From the NCBI GenBank assembly GCA_905233945.1, contig CAJOFY010000021.1:13026-77025 (forward strand): 64,000 nucleotides of DNA, in the 5' to 3' direction. Under the pieces are notes generated by a model that ran no database searches, was not told the DNA's origin, and was given only the letters and a program-made list of their open reading frames with translations. A program made the translations under genes and the position numbers. The DNA comes from an uncultured bacterium. GTDB lineage: Bacteria; UBP6; UBA1177. Positions 17,301 through 24,668 of this stretch are shown piece after piece. The number at the start of each line of letters is the position of its first letter. The first letter of the stretch is position 1.

Positions 17301-17856
17301 AATTAAGCTCAGCATCATCCGACTCAAAAACTTTTTTATAGGAGTTTGTTTCTTTCGGCAAAATCTGCAAAAACGATTTTGTTACCGTTGTAAAATCATC
17401 AAACAATTCCTTAAAGAACTCCATAGGATCCTTGTTAATATCAAAATCCTTAACAAGAGGATCGACTGTGTGATGCACCGATGTAACCTCGCTTGTTCTT
17501 GTCGTTGTGGTCTGCTCAGGTCGCGATTCAGGTCTCGGCTGCGGTTGAGGTTCAGGTCGCGATTCTGGGTTCGGCTGCGGCTTAGGTCGTGGCACTCTCG
17601 TCGTGTTTCTTGGAGTTTGGTTGACCGGTCTTGGCGGCTCAGGTGTAGGTACTTGTTCTGCCGGATCATCAGCCGTCAAATCATTGAGAAACTGACGCAG
17701 CTCAGGCACATCCTTTGCCAGAACCCATTCGTTATTTGCCATATATGTTGCATGTATCGGAGTGTCAACAAAGACATTAAAAACTTTCATATCACCCAAA
17801 GTATATGGGCCATAAATGACATTGTTCAACTCAAAATAGTAGCTAACGTTTCTCAT
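14320..17856 (-). CDS. FtsK/SpoIIIE (EssC-like) ATPase with N-terminal GYF_2 domain
   Basis: 1178 aa, ATG with GGAGG. Residues 1-55 are GYF_2 (YYFELNNVIYGPYTLGDM), then a Pro/Arg-rich linker (about 85-150) of the kind GYF domains bind, and a long helical region (about 195-330). An FtsK-type ATPase follows with Walker A GIPGSGKS (about 653-660) and Walker B LLVIIDEF (about 755-762), plus LILATQQL. A further P-loop-like domain (NILVIGGEPDVAERIAM) lacks a canonical Lys/Ser and looks degenerate. No transmembrane segment is evident, unlike canonical EssC. It would power translocation of WXG100 proteins. First gene of the train, directly behind the promoter at 17896-17924. GYF_2 at the front of such an ATPase is unusual. 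Confidence 0.85.
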   Translation of the reverse strand: MRNVSYYFELNNVIYGPYTLGDMKVFNVFVDTPIHATYMANNEWVLAKDVPELRQFLNDLTADDPAEQVPTPEPPRPVNQTPRNTTRVPRPKPQPNPESRPEPQPQPRPESRPEQTTTTRTSEVTSVHHTVDPLVKDFDINKDPMEFFKELFDDFTTVTKSFLQILPKETNSYKKVFESDDAELNYYIDTYSQSSGRVVEQIDKLTEISKKIKDKKEYVCAQAELFGASELRRILAEEEASKKDCRSKYEAEIRKASEMAARALESNLSVELQQIEDKYRKKKNESEEKCKYYRQNVNRIVRDFSASSVPEVEKSLSSYNERFNKFFSTRCEVAEFSEKIWKNLKNNESVPSSIMEFGKFVNSYELFDKFIDVENRSFISLFDNKNMVVKYDSSSKERCFNAINSLIIRSFASCEPGMLNLTMIDSDEMLGTSNTLKHLNKDVFSLVVRSDDVSRKLNSLQSRIENIYQNILVGSVDSLNEFNLGKEKKEGYNLVVIKAFPAGFSGESLNLLKKIMKNGIRAGVSLIILVDSNLVESSEDYSKSYTLLKRNFSECSVLEFDFTKSEDDVSKKHFDDLPEDVLESTISYVNSGVEETAGEVETVFGKDFVPAKEQWWSGRSASKIEIPFGIGEDKSVQSLVISQESGQNTAIVIGIPGSGKSVFLHSIILNAALTYSPNELNFYLLDFSGVEFNNYALHHLPHARVIAPEAEREFGISILNELKEEGLRRMALCRDNEVSSIVDLKRKRPDLVVPRLLVIIDEFQKLFEGNDVLSRDAQDKIAIIIQEYRKFGINLILATQQLVSGASVPKDLIANRIVFRAKPSDFSQLIETRGRNTPLLSTGECIYNSQSGSEYDNRLVRSFFFPKKDIDSLLTELSRFAAGNQKFENVDTLVFRSNDLPTYRDCKLAKEHTEAKDFPGSTGIGIYFGESIAISDVDVHASIRNESNSNILVIGGEPDVAERIAMTSTMFARDGQKNKSASFYVMNFTESYDVLNSVPKEAFEGFESVFPNAIHFASKKSDVLEALNEIKTEIEKREATEDEDVRFHSIYLSIYAFQRGTMFDQEATKYGAKVSEAGTLLDFVLKHGPMVGVHTILQVDNLSNLARIDSPLQIFDHKVVLQMSERDSIRLIDSPAASKLFVLNRPSSKFRAYYCNTSRNTLIKFKPYGKFDFETYEG

Positions 17857-17895
17857 TTTTCCTCCTTACAAAAAAAACAAACAAAAAAACGGGTC

Positions 17896-17924
17896 TTTAT
17901 ATTTATCTTGCCGGTTATTGTCAA
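17896..17924 (-). promoter_or_regulatory. Near-consensus sigma-70 promoter of the secretion/conjugation train
   Basis: Minus strand TTGACA (17919-17924), 17-bp spacer, TATAAA (17896-17901), 39 bp before the ATPase start. The following downstream gaps are all short, so it may drive the whole 17-kb train. The remaining intergenic sequence to 18133 shows no gene; a TTGACT near 18086 may belong to the divergent transporter promoter but lacks a convincing -10. Confidence 0.75.
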
Positions 17925-18133
17925 CATTTTAGGTTGTTCCATTTGTATAACTCATTAATACCGCTTCAGCTCTTGTAAACTCTCATAATCCCCTCATACA
18001 AAACCTGCAAAGAATCACTTTTTGCATACAAAAAATATCCTGAATAAATTTGTTTCACCGCAAGACAAACATTTTTTTTGACTTAAAGGCATTTTTTGTG
18101 GAAACTGCGCCGTTTTTTTTAAGGAGGTGTTTT

Positions 18134-19513
18134 ATGGCAAAAACTTTAGGTGGTTTCAACAAGGAATTTTGGTTGGTCAATGCCATCCAGTTCTTTGACG
18201 GTCTTTCGTATTTCTCGGTTATCATCGTTCTTTCGATGTTCCTCTCCGACAACGTAGGTTTCAGCGACTACGAAGCAGGCGCATGGCAAGGTTATTTCTT
18301 CCTGTTCATTACCGCTTTCATGTTCACGGTCGGCTCGATATGCGATGTTATCGGTGACAAGAAATCTTTTCTTTTCGCGACGATTCTTCTCATGCTGAGC
18401 CGTCTCGGAATGGGTATTTTCCCCGGTATGATGGAAGGCAAAGTCCTTCAGTATTCAATCGGCGGACTTCTTTTCATCATGGCACTCGGCACCGCGATGC
18501 TCGTCACTATCACTAACACCGCGCTGCGTCACTTCACCAACAAGGACAACCGCGGTAAGGGTTTCAACCTTTACTACCTCATCATGAATATCGGCGCAAT
18601 GCTCGCAGGTTTTGTTGTATGCGACGGTTTTAGAGAAGTCCTCGGTCCTGTTAAAGGAAACCTTGCGATCTTCACGTTCGGTTTCGTAATGAGTGCGATC
18701 TGCTTCCTCTGCGCTTTCCTCATCAACGAGGACAACATGGAAGAAAAAGACGAAGACGACGGCAGCGGCGAAGTCAAAACCCCGCTCAAGATCTTCGCGG
18801 AAGTTTGGAAAGAAAAAGCTTTCCAGAAACTTGTTCTCTTCCTCTGCCTCACTCTCGGCGTCCGTCTCGTCTTCACACACCAGACGATGGTTATGCCGAA
18901 GTATTACCTTAGAACGATGTTCGCCGACTTCCAGCTCGGTGCGGTCAACTCATTGAACCCGCTCATCATCACGGTCGGTCTTGCACTTACGATGAATTTC
19001 ATCGGCAAATTCAATATCGTCAAACTTCTGGTCGTAGGTATGACCCTTTCGGCTCTTTCACTTCTTTTCCTTGCATTCCCGGGCGAATGGTTCCTTGCGA
19101 TCCCCGGAATCAACAACCTTGACCAGGCTTACAGATTCGTAATCATCGCGCAGATCCTCGTTTTCGCAGTCGGTGAACTTATTTTCTCACCCAGATTCAC
19201 CGAATACGTCGCATCTGTCGCTCCGAAGGATAAAGTCGCGTCCTACATGGGTCTTTCTGCTCTTCCGATGTTCATCGCAAGGCCTATAAACGGCTTCGTT
19301 TCAGGTCTTCTTATCGCAAATCTCTGCTACGACGGCGTCAAGGCTAAGATCGAAACAGGAAACATCGAATACCTCGAAAGTCCTGAATTTATGTGGATGA
19401 TCTACTTCGCTCTCGCTATCATCAGCCCGATCGCGGTAATCGCGCTCAAGAGGACGCTCACACAGGACAACTCGGAAGAAGCTCCGAAAGAAGAAGCAAA
19501 GGCAGAGGCATAA
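18134..19513 (+). CDS. Major facilitator superfamily transporter (POT/peptide-transporter-like)
   Basis: 460 aa. Start set at 18134, where AAGGAGGTG precedes ATG; an upstream in-frame extension has no ribosome site. Twelve or so hydrophobic segments, with the GSICDVIGDKKSFLFATILL loop typical of MFS helix 2-3 and a charged middle loop (NMEEKDEDDGSGEVKT) splitting two six-helix halves. N-terminus FFDGLSYFSVIIVLSMFL resembles proton-dependent oligopeptide transporters, but the ExxER motif is not obvious, so the substrate stays open. Tail is Glu/Ala/Lys-rich like that of the next gene. Next gene starts 10 bp downstream. Confidence 0.75.
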   Translation: MAKTLGGFNKEFWLVNAIQFFDGLSYFSVIIVLSMFLSDNVGFSDYEAGAWQGYFFLFITAFMFTVGSICDVIGDKKSFLFATILLMLSRLGMGIFPGMMEGKVLQYSIGGLLFIMALGTAMLVTITNTALRHFTNKDNRGKGFNLYYLIMNIGAMLAGFVVCDGFREVLGPVKGNLAIFTFGFVMSAICFLCAFLINEDNMEEKDEDDGSGEVKTPLKIFAEVWKEKAFQKLVLFLCLTLGVRLVFTHQTMVMPKYYLRTMFADFQLGAVNSLNPLIITVGLALTMNFIGKFNIVKLLVVGMTLSALSLLFLAFPGEWFLAIPGINNLDQAYRFVIIAQILVFAVGELIFSPRFTEYVASVAPKDKVASYMGLSALPMFIARPINGFVSGLLIANLCYDGVKAKIETGNIEYLESPEFMWMIYFALAIISPIAVIALKRTLTQDNSEEAPKEEAKAEA

Positions 19514-19523
19514 GGAGGTAATC

Positions 19524-20474
19524 ATGGCTAAGAAAAATGTAAACTACAAAGCAATACTCAAAGACGGTCTTATCCTTATGATCGCAGGTCTCGCTTTCGC
19601 TATAATCGTAAAACTCGGCTTTGATCTGCTTCAAGGCGATGTGCAAGACAGCCCGCTGGTTTCACTGATAATTCAGGAGAATACCGCCAAAATAACAGAG
19701 ACTATACAGAAGGATACAACAACCGTAAATAAGCCGGATAATCAGAAAAGGACTCCGCTCATGTGGGCTTCCTATCTTAATTACGGCAACAGAAAAAAGA
19801 TTACCGCGAAAAACGGTGATGCAATAGATGAAGATGCAGACCCGATACAAAAATTTCTCAAGACGGTAGTTTATGATCCTTTGCGCAAAATACTTAATGT
19901 TGCCGGCGAAAACAAGAAGGAAGACGGAACAGCAGTCGAAAATCCGAGTCTTGAAGAAAAGAGACTTGAAATAACGAAACTTCTTCTTGAAAACGGCGCA
20001 GATGTCAAAGCTGTTGACGAAGACGGCTGGACCGCTCTCATCTGGGCTGCATGGACAGGTATGCCGACGGTTGCTGACGCTCTCGTCAAAGCAGGAAGCG
20101 ACGTCAACGTTCTCGACAACCAGAAACAGTCGGCTCTTATGATCGCCGCTCAGAGAGGAAACGACAAAGTCGTCGAGATCCTTATCAATGCAGGCGCAGA
20201 CAGAGCTCTCAAAAATGCTGAAGGCAAAGGCGCTGAAGAGCTTGCAAACGAATTCATGCCGCAGTTCTCCGACAGAAAGGAAAACTACGAAGCAACTCTG
20301 AAAGCTCTAAAAACTCCGGCAAAAAAAGAAGCTCCGGCAAAAGTAGAGACATCTCCTGAAGCTCCGGCTGAGGAAGTAAAAGAAGAGCCTAAAGCTGAAG
20401 AAGCTCCGAAAGAAGAAGCTGCTCCCGCTGAAGAAGCAAAACCAGCTGAAGAAAAACCGGCGGAACAATCTTAA
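19524..20474 (+). CDS. Membrane-anchored ankyrin-repeat protein
   Basis: 316 aa, ATG with AAGGAGG. N-terminal signal-anchor (about 13-33, LILMIAGLAFAIIVKLGF), then ankyrin repeats: RTPLMWASYLNYG, LLLENGADVKAVDEDGWTALIWAAWTG, LVKAGSDVNVLDNQKQSALMIAAQRG, LINAGADRALKN. The C-terminal about 55 residues are a Pro/Ala/Glu/Lys-rich tail (KEEPKAEEAPKEEAAPAEEAK-like). Probably an extracytoplasmic protein-interaction module. It is co-transcribed with the MFS transporter and shares tail composition, so it may act with it. The 60 bp to the convergent lon gene show no strong terminator. Confidence 0.75.
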   Translation: MAKKNVNYKAILKDGLILMIAGLAFAIIVKLGFDLLQGDVQDSPLVSLIIQENTAKITETIQKDTTTVNKPDNQKRTPLMWASYLNYGNRKKITAKNGDAIDEDADPIQKFLKTVVYDPLRKILNVAGENKKEDGTAVENPSLEEKRLEITKLLLENGADVKAVDEDGWTALIWAAWTGMPTVADALVKAGSDVNVLDNQKQSALMIAAQRGNDKVVEILINAGADRALKNAEGKGAEELANEFMPQFSDRKENYEATLKALKTPAKKEAPAKVETSPEAPAEEVKEEPKAEEAPKEEAAPAEEAKPAEEKPAEQS

Positions 20475-20534
20475 AAGAATCTCTTTCACGACAATCCGAA
20501 CAGATCAATCATAAAAGATTCCGCTAAAAAAGAA

Positions 20535-22910
20535 TTACCCGAACAAAACTTTGAAAACGTCGCTGTATTCCTTGACGAAAACGACTTCGATGCCCGATTT
20601 TATCTCGTCTTCGATGCTGCCATAAAGGGCTCTGTTCTGCTCCGGAATAAGGACTTTGGTAACTTCGTTGCGTTTCGCGGCGAGAAGTTTTTCTTTTAAA
20701 CCGCCGATCGGAAGAACTTCGCCTGTGAGGCTGATCTCTCCTGTCATCGCGATTTTTGAATCGATTGCTTTTCCCAGAAACAGGCTGAGAAGAGCCGAAG
20801 TTATCGCGATTCCGGCACTCGGGCCGTCTTTCGGTGTCGCTCCTGCCGGGAAGTGTATGTGGATGTCCTTGTCGCTTATCGTGAAATCGCCGCCGAGCCC
20901 GAATTTAGCCGCGTTGCTGCGGATGAATGAAAGCGCGATCCGTGCCGATTCCTGCATGACTTCGCCGAGTTTTCCGGTAAGAAGCAGGTTTCCGCTTCCT
21001 TTCATCGAATTCGCTTCGATTTTGAGTGTCGCGCCGCCGAACTGCGTCCAGGCAAGGCCGGTGATGACTCCTACCCTCTTTTCCTCGTCGAAATCGTGCT
21101 CAGAAAAAGGAGGAAGTTTGAGATACTGCTCGACAACTTTCGGAGTGATCTTCTTCGCGAAATCCTTTTTCTGAACTTTGAGAGTGACGGTTTTGCGGCA
21201 GATCGAGCCGATGCACCTTTCGAGGTTTCTGACTCCCGCTTCACGGGTGTACCTTCTCGAAATGAAAAGAAGCGCCTCTTTCGTGAACTGTATTTCTTTC
21301 GGCGCGAGCCCGTTATTTTCAAGCTGACGCGGAATAAGATATTTTTTAGCGATTTCAATACGTTCCAAGTCTGTATAACCCGAAAGACGAATTATTTCCA
21401 TTCTGTCTTTCAAAGGCTCGGGAATGGTGTCTTCCCAGTTTGCCGTCGCAATGAAAAAGACTTTGCTGAGGTCGAACGGAAGACCGATGTAGTTGTCTAA
21501 AAACGAGAAATTCTGCTCAGGATCGAGCACTTCAAGCAGTGCAGACGAAGGATCTCCGCGGAAATCCTTGCCGAGCTTGTCGATTTCGTCGAGCATGAAA
21601 ACGGGGTTGTTCGACTTGCAGGTCGTGAGCCCTTTCAGGATTTTTCCCTGCATCGCGCCGACATAAGTCCGTCTGTGGCCGCGTATTTCGGCTTCGTCGT
21701 GTAGACCGCCGAGACTAAGACGGTAAAATTTGCGTTTCAAAGCGCGCGCTATCGACTTTCCGAGTGAGGTTTTGCCGACTCCTGGCGGCCCAACGAAGCA
21801 GAGAATCGGTGATTTAGAGTTCTGGTCGCCTTTTATCTGGCGGACTGCTAGGAACTCCAGGATCCTCTCTTTTACGTCTTCAAGCCCGTAGTGATCGGCC
21901 TGAAGCACTTTTTCAGCCTCGTTTATATCCTTGTTGTCCTCGGTCGAATCTTTCCAGGGCAGATCGAAAACAGAGTCGATCCATGACGAAAGCATTGATG
22001 AATCCTGCGAAAAAGGACTCATACTTTTAAGCCTGTCGATCTGCTTCCTGACTTCTGTCGCGGCATATTCCGGAAGAATATTCTTGGCCAGTTTTTTTTC
22101 ATAATCCTGAATGCTTGCCGAAAACGGGTCGCTTTCTCCGAGTTCGCTCTGGATCTGCTTCATCTGCTCACGAAGGATCATATCTTTCTGCCCTTTGTCG
22201 ATCCGGGCCATCGTTTTGCGCTTTATATCGTTTCTGACCTGCATGAAAGCGAGGGCTTCCTCAAGCGCCTTCCGAACCAGAGCCAGTTTTTTAAGCGGCG
22301 AATTTTCCTCAAGAACCTTCTGCAGTTCTCTGGTGTTGCGCAGGAAATTCGAAGCTATGAACTCTGCAAGCCTTGCCGGATCGCTGATGTTCTTGAATTC
22401 TTTGAGAACAGCCGGAGGAAAAGCATCGAGCGAGCTTATTGCGTTGAAAACTTCCCTCGTATCCGCAACCGCCGAACGGAGAAGCTGTTCATCTTTCGCC
22501 TCGAGAAAATTGTTATCTTCGACCACCTCGACACGTGCGAAACTCATGTCGAAAACCGGGTTGAAAAGAACACCTTTTATTGCAACTTTCTTCAAACCTT
22601 TAAGCAGAATGTTACCGCGTCCGTTGCCTTCGGCGTTTTCTCTGACAACAGCTGCAACTGTTCCGATTGAATAGATATTTTCCATACTTACGATTCTCGG
22701 AAACAGGTTTTTATCGTCAGTCGGCCTCTTTTCGGCAACAACGACGATGTAGTTTCCGGTCGATCCTGCGGCACGCAGCAGATTAGCAAAAACTTTCTCG
22801 TCCGGAGCCGCGATCCCCATCAGCATAAACGGAAAAAGAACCCCTTCCCTAAGCACAAAAACCGGTAAAGTCGCCGGAATCTCTGTCATCATAAAATTTT
22901 CAGAACTCAT
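20535..22910 (-). CDS. lon: ATP-dependent Lon protease
   Basis: 791 aa. Start set at 22910 (GAGGTGAAA-ATG) rather than the longer 22970 frame, which would run through the promoter. LAN substrate-binding domain at about 15-215 (TLPVFVLREGVLFPFMLMG), AAA+ module with Walker A GPPGVGKTSLGKS and MLDEIDKLG, and C-terminal serine-lysine protease domain with KDGPSAG (catalytic Ser) and GGLKEKLLAAKR (catalytic Lys). Degrades misfolded and regulatory proteins in the cytoplasm. Length is normal for bacterial Lon. Own promoter at 22943-22970. Confidence 0.95.
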   Translation of the reverse strand: MSSENFMMTEIPATLPVFVLREGVLFPFMLMGIAAPDEKVFANLLRAAGSTGNYIVVVAEKRPTDDKNLFPRIVSMENIYSIGTVAAVVRENAEGNGRGNILLKGLKKVAIKGVLFNPVFDMSFARVEVVEDNNFLEAKDEQLLRSAVADTREVFNAISSLDAFPPAVLKEFKNISDPARLAEFIASNFLRNTRELQKVLEENSPLKKLALVRKALEEALAFMQVRNDIKRKTMARIDKGQKDMILREQMKQIQSELGESDPFSASIQDYEKKLAKNILPEYAATEVRKQIDRLKSMSPFSQDSSMLSSWIDSVFDLPWKDSTEDNKDINEAEKVLQADHYGLEDVKERILEFLAVRQIKGDQNSKSPILCFVGPPGVGKTSLGKSIARALKRKFYRLSLGGLHDEAEIRGHRRTYVGAMQGKILKGLTTCKSNNPVFMLDEIDKLGKDFRGDPSSALLEVLDPEQNFSFLDNYIGLPFDLSKVFFIATANWEDTIPEPLKDRMEIIRLSGYTDLERIEIAKKYLIPRQLENNGLAPKEIQFTKEALLFISRRYTREAGVRNLERCIGSICRKTVTLKVQKKDFAKKITPKVVEQYLKLPPFSEHDFDEEKRVGVITGLAWTQFGGATLKIEANSMKGSGNLLLTGKLGEVMQESARIALSFIRSNAAKFGLGGDFTISDKDIHIHFPAGATPKDGPSAGIAITSALLSLFLGKAIDSKIAMTGEISLTGEVLPIGGLKEKLLAAKRNEVTKVLIPEQNRALYGSIEDEIKSGIEVVFVKEYSDVFKVLFG

Positions 22911-22942
22911 TTTCACCTCATTGGTTTCACAAAACGGCTGAA

Positions 22943-22970
22943 TAAATAAGCGCGGATTTCCGAAAGTCAA
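22943..22970 (-). promoter_or_regulatory. lon promoter
   Basis: Minus strand TTGACT (22965-22970), 16-bp spacer, TATTTA (22943-22948), 33 bp before the chosen lon start. A sigma-70-type site; no heat-shock consensus was recognised. Confidence 0.5.
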
Positions 22971-22997
22971 TCCCTCCGGAATTTTTTAGATGAAGAG

Positions 22998-24524
22998 CTA
23001 AATATCCTGAGTTTCATTAAACATCGAGCGGTTGTAATACTGTATCGCTTCGGCGATGTGACCGCATTCTATCTGATCTTTTCCGTCGATATCTGCAATA
23101 GTTCTCGACACTTTCAGGATTCTTGAATATCCGCGGGTCGAGATTCCCAGCCGCTCCATGGCGTTTTTGAGAAGCAGCTCCGCCGCAGTATCAAGCCGGC
23201 AGAATCTCTCTATCTCGGAAGCCTGCATCTTTGAATTTGTAAAAAACGGCGAATCTTTGAAGCGTTCTCTCTGTAGAGCCCGCGCCTTGACGACTCGCTC
23301 CCTTATCTGAGCACTGGTTTCGCCTGTACCGCGGCTCCTCAAGTCATCGAACGATACCGAATTCACAACAATTGAGATGTCTATTCTGTCGAGAAGAGGG
23401 CCCGAAATCTTCTGCTGATACCGCTGGACCGCCTGATGAGAGCAGACACACGGCTTCTTTTTGTCAAAAAGATATCCGCACGGACACGGATTCATAGAGG
23501 CGACAAGCATGAAGTTGGCCGGATAACGGATCGTGCTGGTTGCTCTGGAAATCGAAACATCACCGTCCTCCATCGGCTGCCGCAGCACTTCAAGAGCGTT
23601 TCTGCTGAACTCAGGCAGTTCATCAAGAAAAAGAACTCCGTTGTGGGCAAGACTCACCTCACCCGGTTTCGGCGGATTGCCGCCTCCGACAAGGGCAATA
23701 TGCGAACACGATGAGTGCGGCGAACGGAAAGGCCGCTCGTTGATGAGCCCGTTTCCCGGCATAAGGTTTGCAACACTGAAAATTTTTGTTGTCTCGATGC
23801 TTTCCTCACGCTCAAGTTCAGGCAGAATCGTGGGAATACGCCGGGCAAGCATCGTTTTTCCGCTTCCTGGAGAGCCGACCATAAGAATGTTGTGGCCGCC
23901 GGCAGCAGCGATTTCAATCGCCCGTTTTGCCTGTTCGTGCCCTCTGACTTCGGCAAAATCGACAATATATTTTTTATCTTCGCTTTTCGTTTCAGCATGA
24001 TAAAATTCCCGCGGACCGTCTTTTAAAAGATAAAAAACATCCTCCAGATTCCGCACTGTAACAACATTCACCTCGGTTATCGCGGCAGCCTCATCACCGT
24101 TTTCGGCAGGAACGATTATCCCTTTAAGACCGCTTTCCTTTGCTGTTATAGCAAGACTGAGCACGCCTGTTACAGGCCTTATATCGCCGTTCAGCGCAAG
24201 TTCGCCGACGATCATGTAACCGTCGATTTTGTCCGTTTCCATGCTGTAAATTGAAGAAATTATCGCCATCGCCATTGGGAGATCGAAGCCTGCACCTTCC
24301 TTTCTGATTCCTGCAGGAGCCAGATTTATCGTTATACGGTTCTGCGGAAACAGGTGTCCGCTGTTGATTATCGCAGTTCTGACGCGCTCTTTCGACTCTT
24401 TCACCGCGTTGTCCGGAAGTCCTACGATCGAAAATGCAGGCATTCCTTTTGAAATATCGACTTCAACGTCGATTACATTCCCGTCTATTCCTGAAACCGC
24501 ACCGCTTTTAAGTATTGTAAACAT
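22998..24524 (-). CDS. comM: YifB/ComM-type Mg-chelatase-like AAA+ ATPase
   Basis: 508 aa. N-terminal Lon-protease-like fold without protease residues (GMPAFSIVGLPDNAVKESKERVRTAI), central Mg-chelatase AAA+ domain with GSPGSGKTMLARRIPTILP and LFLDELPEF, then the four-Cys insert NPCPCGYLFDKKKPCVCS and a C-terminal helical domain (LLDRIDI, RGYSRILKVSRTIADI). The ComM helicase promotes branch migration during natural transformation. Length is typical. Lies between priA and lon on the same strand. Confidence 0.93.
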   Translation of the reverse strand: MFTILKSGAVSGIDGNVIDVEVDISKGMPAFSIVGLPDNAVKESKERVRTAIINSGHLFPQNRITINLAPAGIRKEGAGFDLPMAMAIISSIYSMETDKIDGYMIVGELALNGDIRPVTGVLSLAITAKESGLKGIIVPAENGDEAAAITEVNVVTVRNLEDVFYLLKDGPREFYHAETKSEDKKYIVDFAEVRGHEQAKRAIEIAAAGGHNILMVGSPGSGKTMLARRIPTILPELEREESIETTKIFSVANLMPGNGLINERPFRSPHSSCSHIALVGGGNPPKPGEVSLAHNGVLFLDELPEFSRNALEVLRQPMEDGDVSISRATSTIRYPANFMLVASMNPCPCGYLFDKKKPCVCSHQAVQRYQQKISGPLLDRIDISIVVNSVSFDDLRSRGTGETSAQIRERVVKARALQRERFKDSPFFTNSKMQASEIERFCRLDTAAELLLKNAMERLGISTRGYSRILKVSRTIADIDGKDQIECGHIAEAIQYYNRSMFNETQDI

Positions 24525-24668
24525 CTTACGACCTCAGACTTTAAAATAGCAAAACAATAAATTTTGTAATTTTAAAATTTAAAGTCAAGTTTTTTATTTA
24601 AAAATTAACAATTTCGCTTCTACATTTCGACATTTTGACATCTCAAAATTCGAAAAAATCAGAAAGAA

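Noticed and set aside
18455-18880. Minus-strand open frames inside the MFS transporter gene
   Set aside because: Antisense shadows with acidic low-complexity composition; the plus-strand product has clear transporter features.
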